From: Candidatus Bathyarchaeota archaeon B63
GTDB lineage: Archaea > Thermoproteota > Bathyarchaeia > Bathyarchaeales > DTEX01
Length of the DNA stretch: 36,831 nucleotides
Assembly (NCBI GenBank): GCA_001593845.1
Contig: LUCF01000004.1
Location: 1-36,831, forward strand
Direction: 5' to 3'
In this document: in pieces, positions 1 to 8,314 of the stretch
How positions within the stretch are numbered: position 1 is the first letter of the stretch
Layout: each line of letters opens with the position of its first letter
The notes under the pieces: model-generated
Seen by the model: only the letters and a program-made list of their open reading frames with translations
Told to the model about the DNA's origin: nothing
The model's database searches: none
Program-made: the position numbers and the translations under genes

Positions 1-227
1 CGTAAAAAATAAAAAGGGTTGTGAACGCGGAGACTGAACCCTCAAACCTACAGCATCCCGGACCCTTATCCTAATGAGAAAGGGAAACCGTGAAGAGGGC
101 CGGGCTTAAGATCGAGTCCAGCCGCGGCTCGTAGCTGACTAAGGGCTACTTCACATTCCCGAGACCCCGTGGGGCTTAGATGAAATGGGCAGATGAGGGC
201 AAAGAGAAGAATGGAGGAGGTTTTGGC
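1..227. other. Non-coding left edge, downstream of the minus-strand operon
   Basis: No convincing reading frame or recognisable RNA was found here. On the minus strand, downstream of the synthase gene, the stretch ends in a T-rich run (complement of bases 4-16), which could serve as a transcription end for the operon. A CCCC/GGGG inverted repeat with a 2-base centre lies near 164-173. Its purpose is unclear. Confidence 0.3.
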
Positions 228-1436
228 TCAGCTCAATCCCAGATCTGAGATTATCCTCTTGAACTCTTCCTCCTTCAGGGAGGCTCTTCTCCCATTCTCG
301 TAGATCAACTTGATCATGGACATGACGGCCTCAACCTGATCATTAGTCGGGGTTCTGCCCGTCAACTCCCGGATCTTATGCTTCACGATGGCTCTCCCGG
401 AGTGCTTCCCTATCGTCAATCTACGCCTGTTCCCGACCAGCTCCGGCGGGTAAGGCTCATAAGTCAGGGGGTTATTTAGGACCCCGTGAGTGTGGATGCC
501 GGACTCATGAGCGAAGGCGTAATCCCCAACTATCGCCTTGTTCGGGGGGATCCTGTAGCCCGTTGCCCGCCCTATGAGGTCAGCCAGCCTCTTGAGCATC
601 CGGGTCTTACCCTCGTACTTCTTAACCCCGTAAAGCATGTATAGGTTCATGATCACCTTCTCCGTCTCAGCGTTCCCAGCCCTCTCCCCGATCCCCAGGA
701 ACGTGGTACTCGCGTATATCCTATCCCATACGCCTGAGGCGGCTCGGATCGCCGCCATTGTATTCTCAACGGCATTCCCGAAATCGTCGTGGGCGTGGAT
801 CTCGATGTCCCTTATCTTCGTCTCAGCCTTTATGGCCTTGACCTTCGCCGGTATCCCATTCGGGAGGGGAGCCTCGGGATCCGAGAGGCCTACCCCAACC
901 GTGTCGCATATCCTGTAGCATTCAGCCCCAGCCTCGGCGACGGCATTCACGAATCTCCTCTCGAAATCCCAGTCTGCCCTCGTGCTGTCCTCACCGTGGA
1001 CGAAGACCCTCAGGCCGTGGTCCTTCGCCGCATACTCGACAGCCTCAACGACCCTCTGTAGGAGCTCCTCCTCCGTCATCCCCGGCCACTTAGCCCTGAA
1101 GTGGATGTGAGAGACCGGGTGGGAGATCCCGACCTCATCAAACCCGCAGCTCATCGCGTTGTCTATGTCAGCCTTGACGGCCCTGCACCAACCGGCCACC
1201 CTAGCGTCCAAGCTCATGTCCTGAATAAGCCTAGCCGCCTTCTTGTCCGACTCCTGGAAGTGATGTAGCTCTATCCTCTCGACCCCCACCTCGTCGAGGA
1301 GGCGAGCTACCTCAGCGGCCTCCTCAGGCGAGACCGCCAGCCCGGGCATCTGCACGCCGTCCCGGAGGGTAGTATCATCGATAAGCGGCTCCGTCTTCAG
1401 CTCCATACTACTGAAGTGAAGCTCCTCAAGGTTCAT
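228..1436 (-). CDS. Homocitrate/isopropylmalate synthase family acyltransferase
   Basis: A 402-residue member of the LeuA/AksA/NifV/LYS20 TIM-barrel family, which condenses acetyl-CoA with a 2-oxo acid. The DTTLRDG motif (residues 21-27) supplies the catalytic Arg25 and metal-binding Asp26. HAHDDFGN (214-221) supplies the two metal His. GIGERAGNAE lies at 248-257, and the C-terminal IGKHSG motif is present. Residue 28 is Val where most relatives have Glu (DGVQ rather than DGEQ), and the usual GFP segment reads HHF. There is no LeuA-type C-terminal regulatory domain. It is the last gene of an operon with glutamine synthetase and two RAM proteins. That setting suits homocitrate synthase of the LysW-type lysine route, but Re-citrate synthase or another 2-oxo-acid specificity cannot be excluded. 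Family is firm; substrate is inference. Confidence 0.8.
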   Translation of the reverse strand: MNLEELHFSSMELKTEPLIDDTTLRDGVQMPGLAVSPEEAAEVARLLDEVGVERIELHHFQESDKKAARLIQDMSLDARVAGWCRAVKADIDNAMSCGFDEVGISHPVSHIHFRAKWPGMTEEELLQRVVEAVEYAAKDHGLRVFVHGEDSTRADWDFERRFVNAVAEAGAECYRICDTVGVGLSDPEAPLPNGIPAKVKAIKAETKIRDIEIHAHDDFGNAVENTMAAIRAASGVWDRIYASTTFLGIGERAGNAETEKVIMNLYMLYGVKKYEGKTRMLKRLADLIGRATGYRIPPNKAIVGDYAFAHESGIHTHGVLNNPLTYEPYPPELVGNRRRLTIGKHSGRAIVKHKIRELTGRTPTNDQVEAVMSMIKLIYENGRRASLKEEEFKRIISDLGLS

Positions 1437-1480
1437 TCTTATCCATGGCCTCCCTGTCTGTCTAAGCTTCGAAGCCAGCC

Positions 1481-1747
1481 TTAGGGAGGATAAAAGATCG
1501 AGATTAGGGTCTCAGTATGCAAGACATTCGGATGTTGCTCGATCATCTCGTAGATTATCTTCCTGAGCTCCTCTAGGCTGTCAGCCTCGATGACGACGAC
1601 TGCGTCGAACCTGCCGAGGACGGAGTTAGCCATCTTCACGCCCTTTATCCTCCTCGACCTCACGATCTCCTCAGATGTCCCCGGCTTCACGGTGACCATC
1701 ACGAAGGCACGGAGGGTTTTCCGACGTAGATCCTTTGAAGAGGACAT
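1481..1747 (-). CDS. Stand-alone RAM (Lrp/AsnC ligand-binding) domain protein 2
   Basis: An 88-residue protein consisting of only the alpha-beta RAM domain of Lrp/AsnC regulators, with no helix-turn-helix. Signature pieces are LGRFDAVVVIE near residues 44-54 and HPNVLHTETLI near 72-82. It is clearly paralogous to the neighbour at 1772-2005 (shared GRFDAV and HTET blocks). Stand-alone RAM proteins bind amino acids and assemble with each other or with full-length Lrp proteins. Here it sits between another copy and an amino-acid pathway synthase, so a sensor role for the operon is likely but inferred. The ATG at 1747 is used because no stronger start is visible; the ribosome site is weak. Confidence 0.8.
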   Translation of the reverse strand: MSSSKDLRRKTLRAFVMVTVKPGTSEEIVRSRRIKGVKMANSVLGRFDAVVVIEADSLEELRKIIYEMIEQHPNVLHTETLISIFYPP

Positions 1748-1771
1748 CCTGGCTCTTCACTCTCAGCCTTT

Positions 1772-2005
1772 TTAACTCGATAATACTAGAGATGTCTCTG
1801 TATGGATTATGTTCGGGTCCTTCTCGATGACTTTGTAGAGGATCTCATTTATGCTGTCGAGGCTCGGCGCCTCTATTATGATGACGGCGTCGAACCTGCC
1901 GTATATCGCGTCCGCTTGAACGACCTCCTTGACCTTCCTCTTTATTCTGCCCACAACCTGAAGGGAAGTCGCCGGCTTCGTCTTCACAAATATATACGCT
2001 CTCAT
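1772..2005 (-). CDS. Stand-alone RAM (Lrp/AsnC ligand-binding) domain protein 1
   Basis: A 77-residue single RAM domain with the motifs YGRFDAVIIIE and PNIIHTETS and no DNA-binding part. The ATG at 2005 is preceded by GGTGGTGAG about five bases upstream, a good ribosome site. It lies 33 bases after glutamine synthetase and 24 bases before the second RAM gene, so the three are probably cotranscribed. By analogy with known stand-alone RAM proteins it should form oligomers that bind an amino acid, possibly glutamine or a lysine-pathway compound. The ligand is not deducible from the sequence. Confidence 0.82.
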   Translation of the reverse strand: MRAYIFVKTKPATSLQVVGRIKRKVKEVVQADAIYGRFDAVIIIEAPSLDSINEILYKVIEKDPNIIHTETSLVLSS

Positions 2006-2038
2006 TTACTCACCACCTCTTTTCATTCTCTCCTATTC

Positions 2039-3526
2039 TTAATAATCAAGATACTTCATGATCTCCCACGGCGTAACATAGAGGCAGTACTGGTTCCAGT
2101 CGTTTGTCTTGTACTCGATGAAGGCGTCGAAGATGTGGCTCCCAAGCGTTCTGTGTATGACATCGTCACTCTTCATCTCATCCAAGGCATCCCTCAGCGT
2201 CGTCGGGAGCTCATCAATCCCCAGCGCCTTCCTCCTCTCCGAGGAGAGCTTATAGACATCCTCATCCACGGGGTCTCCTGGGTCGATCTTCTTCTTGATA
2301 CCGTCAAGCCCAGCCATCAAGATGCAGGAGTACGCCAAGTATGGGTTGCATGAAGGATCAGCAGACCTGAACTCGACCCTCTTAAGTGAGGCATGCTTCG
2401 GACCCTTGAAGTAGACCGGGACCCTTACGAGGGCTGATCTGTTACGCCTGGACCACATAATATATATCGGAGCCTCGAAGCCTGGGACGAGCCTCTTGTA
2501 GGAGTTTACTGTTGGGCAGCATACAGCAGTGAGCGCCTTCGCATGCTCAAGGAGCCCGCCGATGAAGTATCTCCCGGTCTGACTGAGCTCGGCGTACTCG
2601 TCGCTCTCATCGTACATGGCGTTCTCCCCGCCCTTCCAGATCGATGTGTGAACATGCATCCCACTCGCGTTGTCCAGGTAGACGGGCTTCGGCATGAACG
2701 TGGCGATCATCCCATACTTCTTAGCCACATTCTTAGCGACGAATTTATAGTAGATCGTCTTATCAGCGGTCTCAACCAATCCTCCGAAGCGGAAGTCTAT
2801 CTCCATCTGCCCAGCCGTCGCCACCTCATGGTGATGCATCTCAACCCTGAACCCAAAGTTATCCTCCAGTATGGATGCCACCTCATTCCTGTACTCGATC
2901 GTCGTATCCTCTGGGGGAGGCCTGAAGTAAGCCTCCTTCGGCCTTAAGGTGAAGCTCCCAGCGGAGATCTCAGGGGACTCAGGAACAACCCTCGGAGCCC
3001 CCCAGGAGTCCCCCTCACCCCCCTTGGGGCTGACCCACAAGTCCCAGACGAGCTTCGTCGGATCGACCGAGGAGAAGATGAAGTACTCCAGCTCAGGCCC
3101 AAAGTAGCTAGTGTAGCCCATATCCGCAGCCGTCTTAACCGCCCTCTTCGCCACGTATCCCCTAGAGCAGACCTCGGATGGCTCCTCGCCTCCGTATGCT
3201 TCATAGACATCCCCGATGACGATTGCGCTCTTCTGCTTCTCATCGCTCGTCCAAGGTATCACAGCCAGGGTCTCCGGATCAGGCTTAAGGATCATATCTG
3301 ACTCCTCGATGGACTTGAAGCCCCTTATCGATGAGCCGTCAAAGCCTATGCCAGATGTGAGGGCGTCGCCCTCTATGTACTCCCTAGCCGGTATGACCAC
3401 GTCTTGCATGAGGCCGCGGATATCCACGAATGTGGAGTGGACCCATCGTATCCCATTCTTCCTGAGCGTCTCAATGGCTGCCTTAACGGCCTCGTCCTTC
3501 AATGTTGGCACACCATTTTTGTTCAA
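2039..3526 (-). CDS. glnA: Glutamine synthetase, type I
   Basis: A 495-residue type I glutamine synthetase, which makes glutamine from glutamate, ammonia and ATP in the cytoplasm as a dodecamer. Visible motifs are DGSSIRGF (63-70), the metal-binding GPELEYFIF (143-151), an HHHE block, ASGMHVHTS with the ATP-site His, the RNRSALVRVP glutamate-flap region and VEFRSADPSCNPYLA. Length is slightly above the usual 440-470. The start is uncertain: TTG at 3526 has no ribosome site, but a TATA element near 3553-3562 would give an almost leaderless message. GTG at 3511 is an alternative. It heads the minus-strand operon and is divergent from an Lrp regulator, suggesting direct regulation. Confidence 0.95.
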   Translation of the reverse strand: MNKNGVPTLKDEAVKAAIETLRKNGIRWVHSTFVDIRGLMQDVVIPAREYIEGDALTSGIGFDGSSIRGFKSIEESDMILKPDPETLAVIPWTSDEKQKSAIVIGDVYEAYGGEEPSEVCSRGYVAKRAVKTAADMGYTSYFGPELEYFIFSSVDPTKLVWDLWVSPKGGEGDSWGAPRVVPESPEISAGSFTLRPKEAYFRPPPEDTTIEYRNEVASILEDNFGFRVEMHHHEVATAGQMEIDFRFGGLVETADKTIYYKFVAKNVAKKYGMIATFMPKPVYLDNASGMHVHTSIWKGGENAMYDESDEYAELSQTGRYFIGGLLEHAKALTAVCCPTVNSYKRLVPGFEAPIYIMWSRRNRSALVRVPVYFKGPKHASLKRVEFRSADPSCNPYLAYSCILMAGLDGIKKKIDPGDPVDEDVYKLSSERRKALGIDELPTTLRDALDEMKSDDVIHRTLGSHIFDAFIEYKTNDWNQYCLYVTPWEIMKYLDY

Positions 3527-3540
3527 TAGATCGACTATAA

Positions 3541-3620
3541 ATTGAAAGAAATGTATATAAGTTTTTCGTTTATTGAAAAAACATTTATATAATATCTAAA
3601 AAATTGAATAAGTGTATTGG
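3541..3620. promoter_or_regulatory. Divergent glnA/lrp promoter with three phased ATTGAA repeats
   Basis: The AT-rich spacer has ATTGAA at 3541-3546, 3572-3577 and 3603-3608, each exactly 31 bases apart, about three helical turns. An inverted TTCAAT lies at 3532-3537. The first two 31-base units are similar along their length and each carries a TATATAA element, one suitably placed for glnA on the minus strand and one for the regulator at 3617. This looks like a regulator-binding array, most simply for the adjacent Lrp protein; binding is inferred. Confidence 0.6.
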
Positions 3621-4129
3621 ACGTGAAACCGCTCATGGAGACCAGGTTGGGAGGGAGAAAACTGGAGAAGAGCGAGGTTAAGGCAATCGACGAGATAGAT
3701 CTTCAAATAATAAATCTGCTCCAAGAGGATTCTAGGCTGAGCTTCAATAAGATTGCGCGTGAGCTCGGAATATCCGTGGGAACGGCATACAACAGGATCA
3801 GGAGCCTAGAGGAGAAGGGGGTGCTGAAGGCATACACCGTGATCGTGGACCCCGTGAAGGTTGGATACAGCCTGACCGCGATAACCCTTATCCAGGCTGA
3901 GGGGAAGCACCTCACAGACGTCGAGAAGGAGATCTCCAGAATAGAGAACGTCATAGCCGTATACGACATAACAGGGGACTATGATATAGCTGTGATCGCT
4001 AGGTTCAAGGACAGGTTCGATATGAACAATTTCATAAAGGGCCTCTTGGCGATGCCGTACGTGAAGAGAACAGTGACGAACGTCATCCTCAACATCGTCA
4101 AGGAGGACTTTAGGATCAAGCTTCCGTAG
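3617..4129 (+). CDS. Lrp/AsnC family transcriptional regulator
   Basis: A 170-residue regulator with an N-terminal helix-turn-helix (about residues 27-70, including LSFNKIARELGIS and TAYNRIRSLEEKG) and a C-terminal RAM domain (about 80-160) with the YDITGDYDIAVIARF core. Lrp/AsnC proteins control amino-acid and nitrogen genes and respond to amino acids. It is divergent from glutamine synthetase across a short repeat-bearing promoter, so regulation of glnA and of itself is likely. The first possible start is TTG at 3617, about 25 bases after a TATA element (leaderless); ATG at 3635 is an alternative. It may form mixed assemblies with the two stand-alone RAM proteins; that is inference. Confidence 0.9.
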   Translation: MDVKPLMETRLGGRKLEKSEVKAIDEIDLQIINLLQEDSRLSFNKIARELGISVGTAYNRIRSLEEKGVLKAYTVIVDPVKVGYSLTAITLIQAEGKHLTDVEKEISRIENVIAVYDITGDYDIAVIARFKDRFDMNNFIKGLLAMPYVKRTVTNVILNIVKEDFRIKLP

Positions 4130-4645
4130 ATCTCTGGAGGGGAGACGGCTTGAGGTCGAGATCAAGGAAAACATAACTAAGCTCAGAATCACAGTCGAGA
4201 CTTAATTAAGCGGCAATGTTGCCTCCCATCCCGTGAATCTCTAATCCTGCCTTTAGAATGAGGCTTCTCCTCGTATCCCCAATAGATCTTTGTAAAAACA
4301 ATTATGAAAAATTTTCAATTAGATTTTTATTTAGACATGGAACCTCATGGGATGAGTTTCGATAGAAGGCTCTGAAAGCCCCTTAGGGCATAATACGCGG
4401 AGAGATCCTGAATGTTCCCATATGTAAGACGAGAAAGTACTGAGAAGCAGAGTCATGGCCACAGCGGGTGGTGAGGCGGCTGGATCATGGACTCATAGCC
4501 CGCTCAGACCTTACCGGTCCAGATTCTCGGCTGATCTCAGAAACCCATTATGGATGAGCCGTCAGCCTGTCTGGAAGCCGGGCGATAGGAACCTGTATAT
4601 TGTTGTATTTGAGAATTTTTAGATGGATATGAGGGAGGGCTCACC
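4130..4645. other. Long structured spacer upstream of nadE
   Basis: About 500 bases with no known gene. An AT-rich stretch near 4300-4335 could be a promoter. After it come short inverted repeats: CTCAT/ATGAG around 4343-4357, GCCC-CTTA-GGGC at 4378-4389, and AGCGGG (4463-4468) with CCCGCT (4498-4503), which can also pair internally as GGCT/AGCC. An open frame from ATG 4455 to TAG 4622 (55 residues, ending in a hydrophobic YIVVFENF) is possible but has no clear ribosome site. A non-coding RNA or long 5' leader is an alternative. No homology is recognised. Confidence 0.35.
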
Positions 4646-6319
4646 ATGAAGGTGGCGATGGCTCAGATAAATTCGACAGTCGGCGACCTCAAGGGGAACA
4701 TCGAGAAGATAAAGGAATACATGGGGAAGGCGAAGGATCTCGAAGCCGACCTCGTAGCCTTTCCTGAGATGGCGGTCACCGGCTACCCGCCCCAAGACCT
4801 GCTTTATGAAAGGGCCTTCGTGAGGGAGAACAAGAAGGCACTTGAAGAACTCATTAAAAGTAATGATTCTGAGATCGTGGGGGTCGTCGGCTTCGTCGAC
4901 TACGACGATGAAGGTAACCTCTACAACGCCGCCGCGATCTTCAAAGGAGACGAGATCGTCGGAACGGCGTATAAGACCCTCCTGCCCACCTACGACGTCT
5001 TCGATGAGGACAGATACTTCAAGCCGGCGAGGGAGGAGGACATCAGGCCGGCGAGGGTGGAGATGGGCGGGAAAGAGGTCAACCTGGGCGTTGAGATATG
5101 CGAGGACCTGTGGGACGAGGGATACGAGATCAAGGTGACCGACCTCCTCGCTGAGAGGGGAGCCAACCTGATCGTTAATGTCTCCGCATCCCCATTCCAC
5201 GCAGGGAAGAGATTCGAGAGGGAGCATCTGCTGAGGGAGAAGGCTGTCAAAAATAGGGTTCCCATCTTCTATGTGAACCTCGTCGGAGGCCAAGACGAGC
5301 TAGTCTTCGACGGCCAGAGCCTAGCCGTGGATGCGTCAGGTAACCTCATAGCGTTCGCCAAGCAGTTCGAAGAGGACCTCGTGATCACCGACATCGACCT
5401 GGAGAGGGGCGTGGCTCCGAGGGTTGATCCCCCACCCTACAACAGGGAGGAGGAGATGTTCAATGCCCTGGTCTTGGGGGTCCGCGACTACTTCAGGAAG
5501 ACGGGATTCAAGAAGGCCGTAGTCGGGATGAGCGGCGGAATAGACTCTTCGCTTACGACATGCATAGCGGTTGAGGCCCTGGGCAGGGAGAACGTTATAG
5601 GGGTCTCGATGCCCTCCAGATTCTCCAGCGAGCACAGTAAGACCGATGCGGAGAGGCTTGCCAAGAACCTCGGGATATGCTTCGTCCGTTTCTCCATAGA
5701 GGATATTGTTGAGAGCTACAGAAGGACACTGGAGGAGCCGCTGGAGAAGATACGGAGGCACTTCGGCATAAGTAAGGAGAGGGACGACCCGGTCGCCGAT
5801 GAGAATATACAGCCCAGAATAAGGGGGAACTGCCTCATGGACATCTCAAATAGGCTGAGGGATCTGAGGATACTCGTGCTTAACACGGGGAACAAGACGG
5901 AGCTCGCGCTTGGCTACTGCACCCTGTATGGGGACATGACCGGGGGGATCGGGGCTCTCGGGGACGTAAGCAAGCTCGAGGTCTACAAGCTCGCAGAGTA
6001 CGTGAACAAGAAGGCCGGCAGGGAAGTGATACCGAAAAACGTATTCAGGAAGAAGCCGTCGCCGGAACTCAAGGAGAATCAATATGACCCATTCGACTTC
6101 AGCATAGTCAGCCCGCTCGTAGACGAGATCATCGAGAACCGCAGGGGAAAGCAGGAGTTGATAGAGATGGGGTACCCAAAGGAGACTGTCTTGGACATCT
6201 ATGGGAGGGTCAGGAGGGCAGAGTACAAGAGGCGGCAGGCGCCCCCCTACATAAAGATAACCCGGAAGGCCTTCGGCATAGGGTGGAAGATGCCGATAGT
6301 CAACAAGTACGACGGATAA
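4646..6319 (+). CDS. nadE: Glutamine-dependent NAD+ synthetase
   Basis: A 557-residue two-domain enzyme making the last step of NAD synthesis: it amidates nicotinic acid adenine dinucleotide with ATP and ammonia from glutamine. The N-terminal nitrilase-type glutaminase has the full triad: Glu41 in FPEMAVTGYPP, Lys110 in YKTLLP and Cys152 in EICEDLW. The C-terminal synthetase starts near 275 and shows the PP-loop SGGIDSS at 296-302, then NTGNKTELALGYCTLYGD and FRKKPSPELK. Length is normal for the fused form. ATG 4646 follows GAGGGAGG. The gene stands alone, but aspartate dehydrogenase and nadC of the same pathway lie 11-12 kb away. Confidence 0.95.
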   Translation: MKVAMAQINSTVGDLKGNIEKIKEYMGKAKDLEADLVAFPEMAVTGYPPQDLLYERAFVRENKKALEELIKSNDSEIVGVVGFVDYDDEGNLYNAAAIFKGDEIVGTAYKTLLPTYDVFDEDRYFKPAREEDIRPARVEMGGKEVNLGVEICEDLWDEGYEIKVTDLLAERGANLIVNVSASPFHAGKRFEREHLLREKAVKNRVPIFYVNLVGGQDELVFDGQSLAVDASGNLIAFAKQFEEDLVITDIDLERGVAPRVDPPPYNREEEMFNALVLGVRDYFRKTGFKKAVVGMSGGIDSSLTTCIAVEALGRENVIGVSMPSRFSSEHSKTDAERLAKNLGICFVRFSIEDIVESYRRTLEEPLEKIRRHFGISKERDDPVADENIQPRIRGNCLMDISNRLRDLRILVLNTGNKTELALGYCTLYGDMTGGIGALGDVSKLEVYKLAEYVNKKAGREVIPKNVFRKKPSPELKENQYDPFDFSIVSPLVDEIIENRRGKQELIEMGYPKETVLDIYGRVRRAEYKRRQAPPYIKITRKAFGIGWKMPIVNKYDG

Positions 6320-6353
6320 GCAGGCGAGCAGGCAGCTCCCTTCCCTGAGTTCT

Positions 6354-6373
6354 CAGCCGGAAGAATCGGCCTG
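6354..6373. terminator. Hairpin between convergent nadE and tes
   Basis: GCCG and CGGC arms around a seven-base loop, extended by CAG/CTG with one bulge, in the short gap between two convergent genes. There is no long T-run, so termination is plausible but not shown. Confidence 0.35.
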
Positions 6374-6406
6374 TAAAGCCGTAAAATAGAATGGGTCAGA
6401 AAAAGG

Positions 6407-7927
6407 TTAGGCGGGTTCATTCACCTTCTTGCCGGTCTTCTCTGTCCATTCCCTGATCGGGACGGCGAACTGCTTCTCAACCCTCTCCCTGTGGATGCTA
6501 TTGTACGTGCAGAAGGCCCTGAGCTTCCCATCCGGCGTCGCGTAATGTATCGCGCACCTCTGAACCCTGTCGAGGTCCATGTTCCAGACATCCTGGAAAT
6601 GCATTATCCCTATCATTATGACCTTATACATTAGAGCCCCCAGAGCCTTGATGCTCCCCCTCCTCACGATGCCCTTCAGTATGTCCCGGAAGAGATCAGA
6701 CTTTATTATGGGCAGGAACTTCAAAGCCTCCGCCTTCGCCCTCGCCTTCTTCCCCCTCACCCCATGATAATAGATGCTCCAGAAGACCTCAGCGAACCTG
6801 TCAACATCCACATGTCTGGTTATTGGAGAGTACGAGTCCTCCTCGATCACTATGAATGTTGAGGCCCCACACATCGGGTGCATCGTGAACTCCGGGTACA
6901 TCCGTCCCTTAAGGATCTCCATCCCCCTTGCGATTGGGACAGGCCAGTTCACGGGCCTCCAGTCCTTAACGTGTATCCGCCCGCCCGTCTGCTCCTCGAT
7001 GAGCCTGATGGCATCGGGGACCGTGATCCTCAGCCTCCTCATCTGCTCCTTCTGGGCTCTCCCAGCCATCGAGATCGGCTGGATGTTGACGCATCTTATA
7101 ATGTCTGAGTTCTCCACGGCGAACTCGATTATCTCCCCCAGGTCCCTGTCATTGACGCCCTTTGCCAGGGTGACGACCAAGACTATCGATCTTAGGCCTA
7201 TCTCCCTCGCGTTCTCCAGAACTCTCTTCTTGATCGGTATGAGGCCCCTTCTCCCCCTCAGCTTCTCATAGATCTCCTCTCTCAAGCCGTCGAACTGAAG
7301 GTATATCGTGTTCAAGCCCGCCTTGTAGAGGCTCCGGAAGTACTCTATGTCCTCAGCCAGCCGTATCCCATTCGTGTTCACCTCGACATGCTTGATCCCG
7401 GCCTTCTTAGCCTCCATGACTAGGCCCGGCAGGTCATTCCGGAGAGTAGGCTCACCGCCGCTGAACTGGAGAGCGTTACAGGGCCATGGGCTGTTAGACC
7501 TGAAGACCTTTATCATCTCAACTATCTGATCGTAGGTAGGCTCATAAACATAATTCGCCGCCCCAGCATAGGCGAAGCAGATGGGGCATGCCATGTTACA
7601 TCTGTTTGTGACGTCGATTATGCCAAGGATCGTGCTGGACTTATGTTGGGGGCACAATCCGCAGTCGTAGGGACATCCATCCTCAACCTTGGTATGCGGC
7701 TCTTCAACTCCTGAGCCCAAGTACTTGGCGGAGTTCCACTCCTTGTAGAACCACTTGTAAAGCTCAGCGTCGCCCCAATAGACATCCTCGAACCTCCCAT
7801 GCTCTGGGCATTCCTTCTCCAGGTATATCACGCCGTCCTCCTCATAGATCCTCATCGGCACCCTTCTCAAGCATTCCGGGCATATGCTGGTAGAGTAAGC
7901 CTCAAACTCGCCTTCCCGCTTCATCAT
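6407..7927 (-). CDS. tes: Probable tetraether lipid synthase (Tes-like radical SAM enzyme)
   Basis: A 506-residue radical SAM protein with the layout of Methanocaldococcus MJ0619 (Tes), which joins two archaeol chains into a tetraether lipid. An N-terminal Cys-rich part (Cys16, Cys19, Cys40 and CPYDCGLC at 85-92) can bind extra metal centres. The radical SAM motif CNMACPIC (110-117) binds the [4Fe-4S]/SAM cluster, followed by FSGGEPTLR. Later Cys and a hydrophobic C-terminal third (near 400-460) fit membrane-lipid substrates. The family also contains other MJ0619-like proteins, so exact function is inferred. Start is ATG 7927 (a second ATG follows at once); GAGGTGG lies upstream. The gene is solitary, convergent with nadE. 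Confidence 0.75.
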   Translation of the reverse strand: MMKREGEFEAYSTSICPECLRRVPMRIYEEDGVIYLEKECPEHGRFEDVYWGDAELYKWFYKEWNSAKYLGSGVEEPHTKVEDGCPYDCGLCPQHKSSTILGIIDVTNRCNMACPICFAYAGAANYVYEPTYDQIVEMIKVFRSNSPWPCNALQFSGGEPTLRNDLPGLVMEAKKAGIKHVEVNTNGIRLAEDIEYFRSLYKAGLNTIYLQFDGLREEIYEKLRGRRGLIPIKKRVLENAREIGLRSIVLVVTLAKGVNDRDLGEIIEFAVENSDIIRCVNIQPISMAGRAQKEQMRRLRITVPDAIRLIEEQTGGRIHVKDWRPVNWPVPIARGMEILKGRMYPEFTMHPMCGASTFIVIEEDSYSPITRHVDVDRFAEVFWSIYYHGVRGKKARAKAEALKFLPIIKSDLFRDILKGIVRRGSIKALGALMYKVIMIGIMHFQDVWNMDLDRVQRCAIHYATPDGKLRAFCTYNSIHRERVEKQFAVPIREWTEKTGKKVNEPA

Positions 7928-8314
7928 CTAATTACCCATCCACCTCTAGAAGAAAGATAATTATCATCTTAAATGTTTTTCATAATAAATGTTCATCATC
8001 AGTTTTTAATTGAAACTAACAGCCCAATGATGTAGAGGAATAATAGATGCGAATGTTTCATATTTTATGGAAATTTCAGCGGGTTAGGATCAATGATGGG
8101 TTCAACATCTCCCATGATTGTGGGGAAAAATAATCGTCCTGAAGGAGATGAAGGAAAAACTGGGGTTAGCCTAATCAATGGATCATCATTGAGGTTAGAG
8201 TAGGAGAGATCGTTTTGAGGTAATCTTTGAGCCTTGAGAGTCCCGTGAAAGAACTGAGGAGATGCCTGCATAACAGTTTTGTTTCGGCATTCTAGAGATA
8301 AAAAATTGGGGGGT
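7928..8314. other. AT-rich spacer upstream of tes
   Basis: The part next to tes (about 7960-7995) contains TTTAA and TTTATTA elements on the minus strand that can serve as its promoter. The rest has short repeats of GATGATGG and CATCAT type but no reading frame with a credible start, no tRNA and no recognised RNA. I see nothing else supportable here. Confidence 0.4.

Noticed and set aside
160..178. Similarity to a 23S rRNA motif (AGACCCCGTGG)
   Set aside because: The flanking bases do not match rRNA, and no other rRNA segment is present; chance match.
4462..4535. tRNA-like stretch with a CAT anticodon candidate
   Set aside because: The start resembles archaeal initiator tRNA-Met, but the anticodon stem does not pair, the T-arm consensus is absent and the acceptor ends do not match, so no tRNA is called.
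4619..5293. Long minus-strand frame opposite nadE
   Set aside because: It lies opposite the confirmed glutaminase domain and has no motif or start signal.
8065..8271. Minus-strand frame of 68 residues in the tes spacer
   Set aside because: No ribosome site, odd composition with many Pro, Ser and Phe, and no recognisable motif; probably random.
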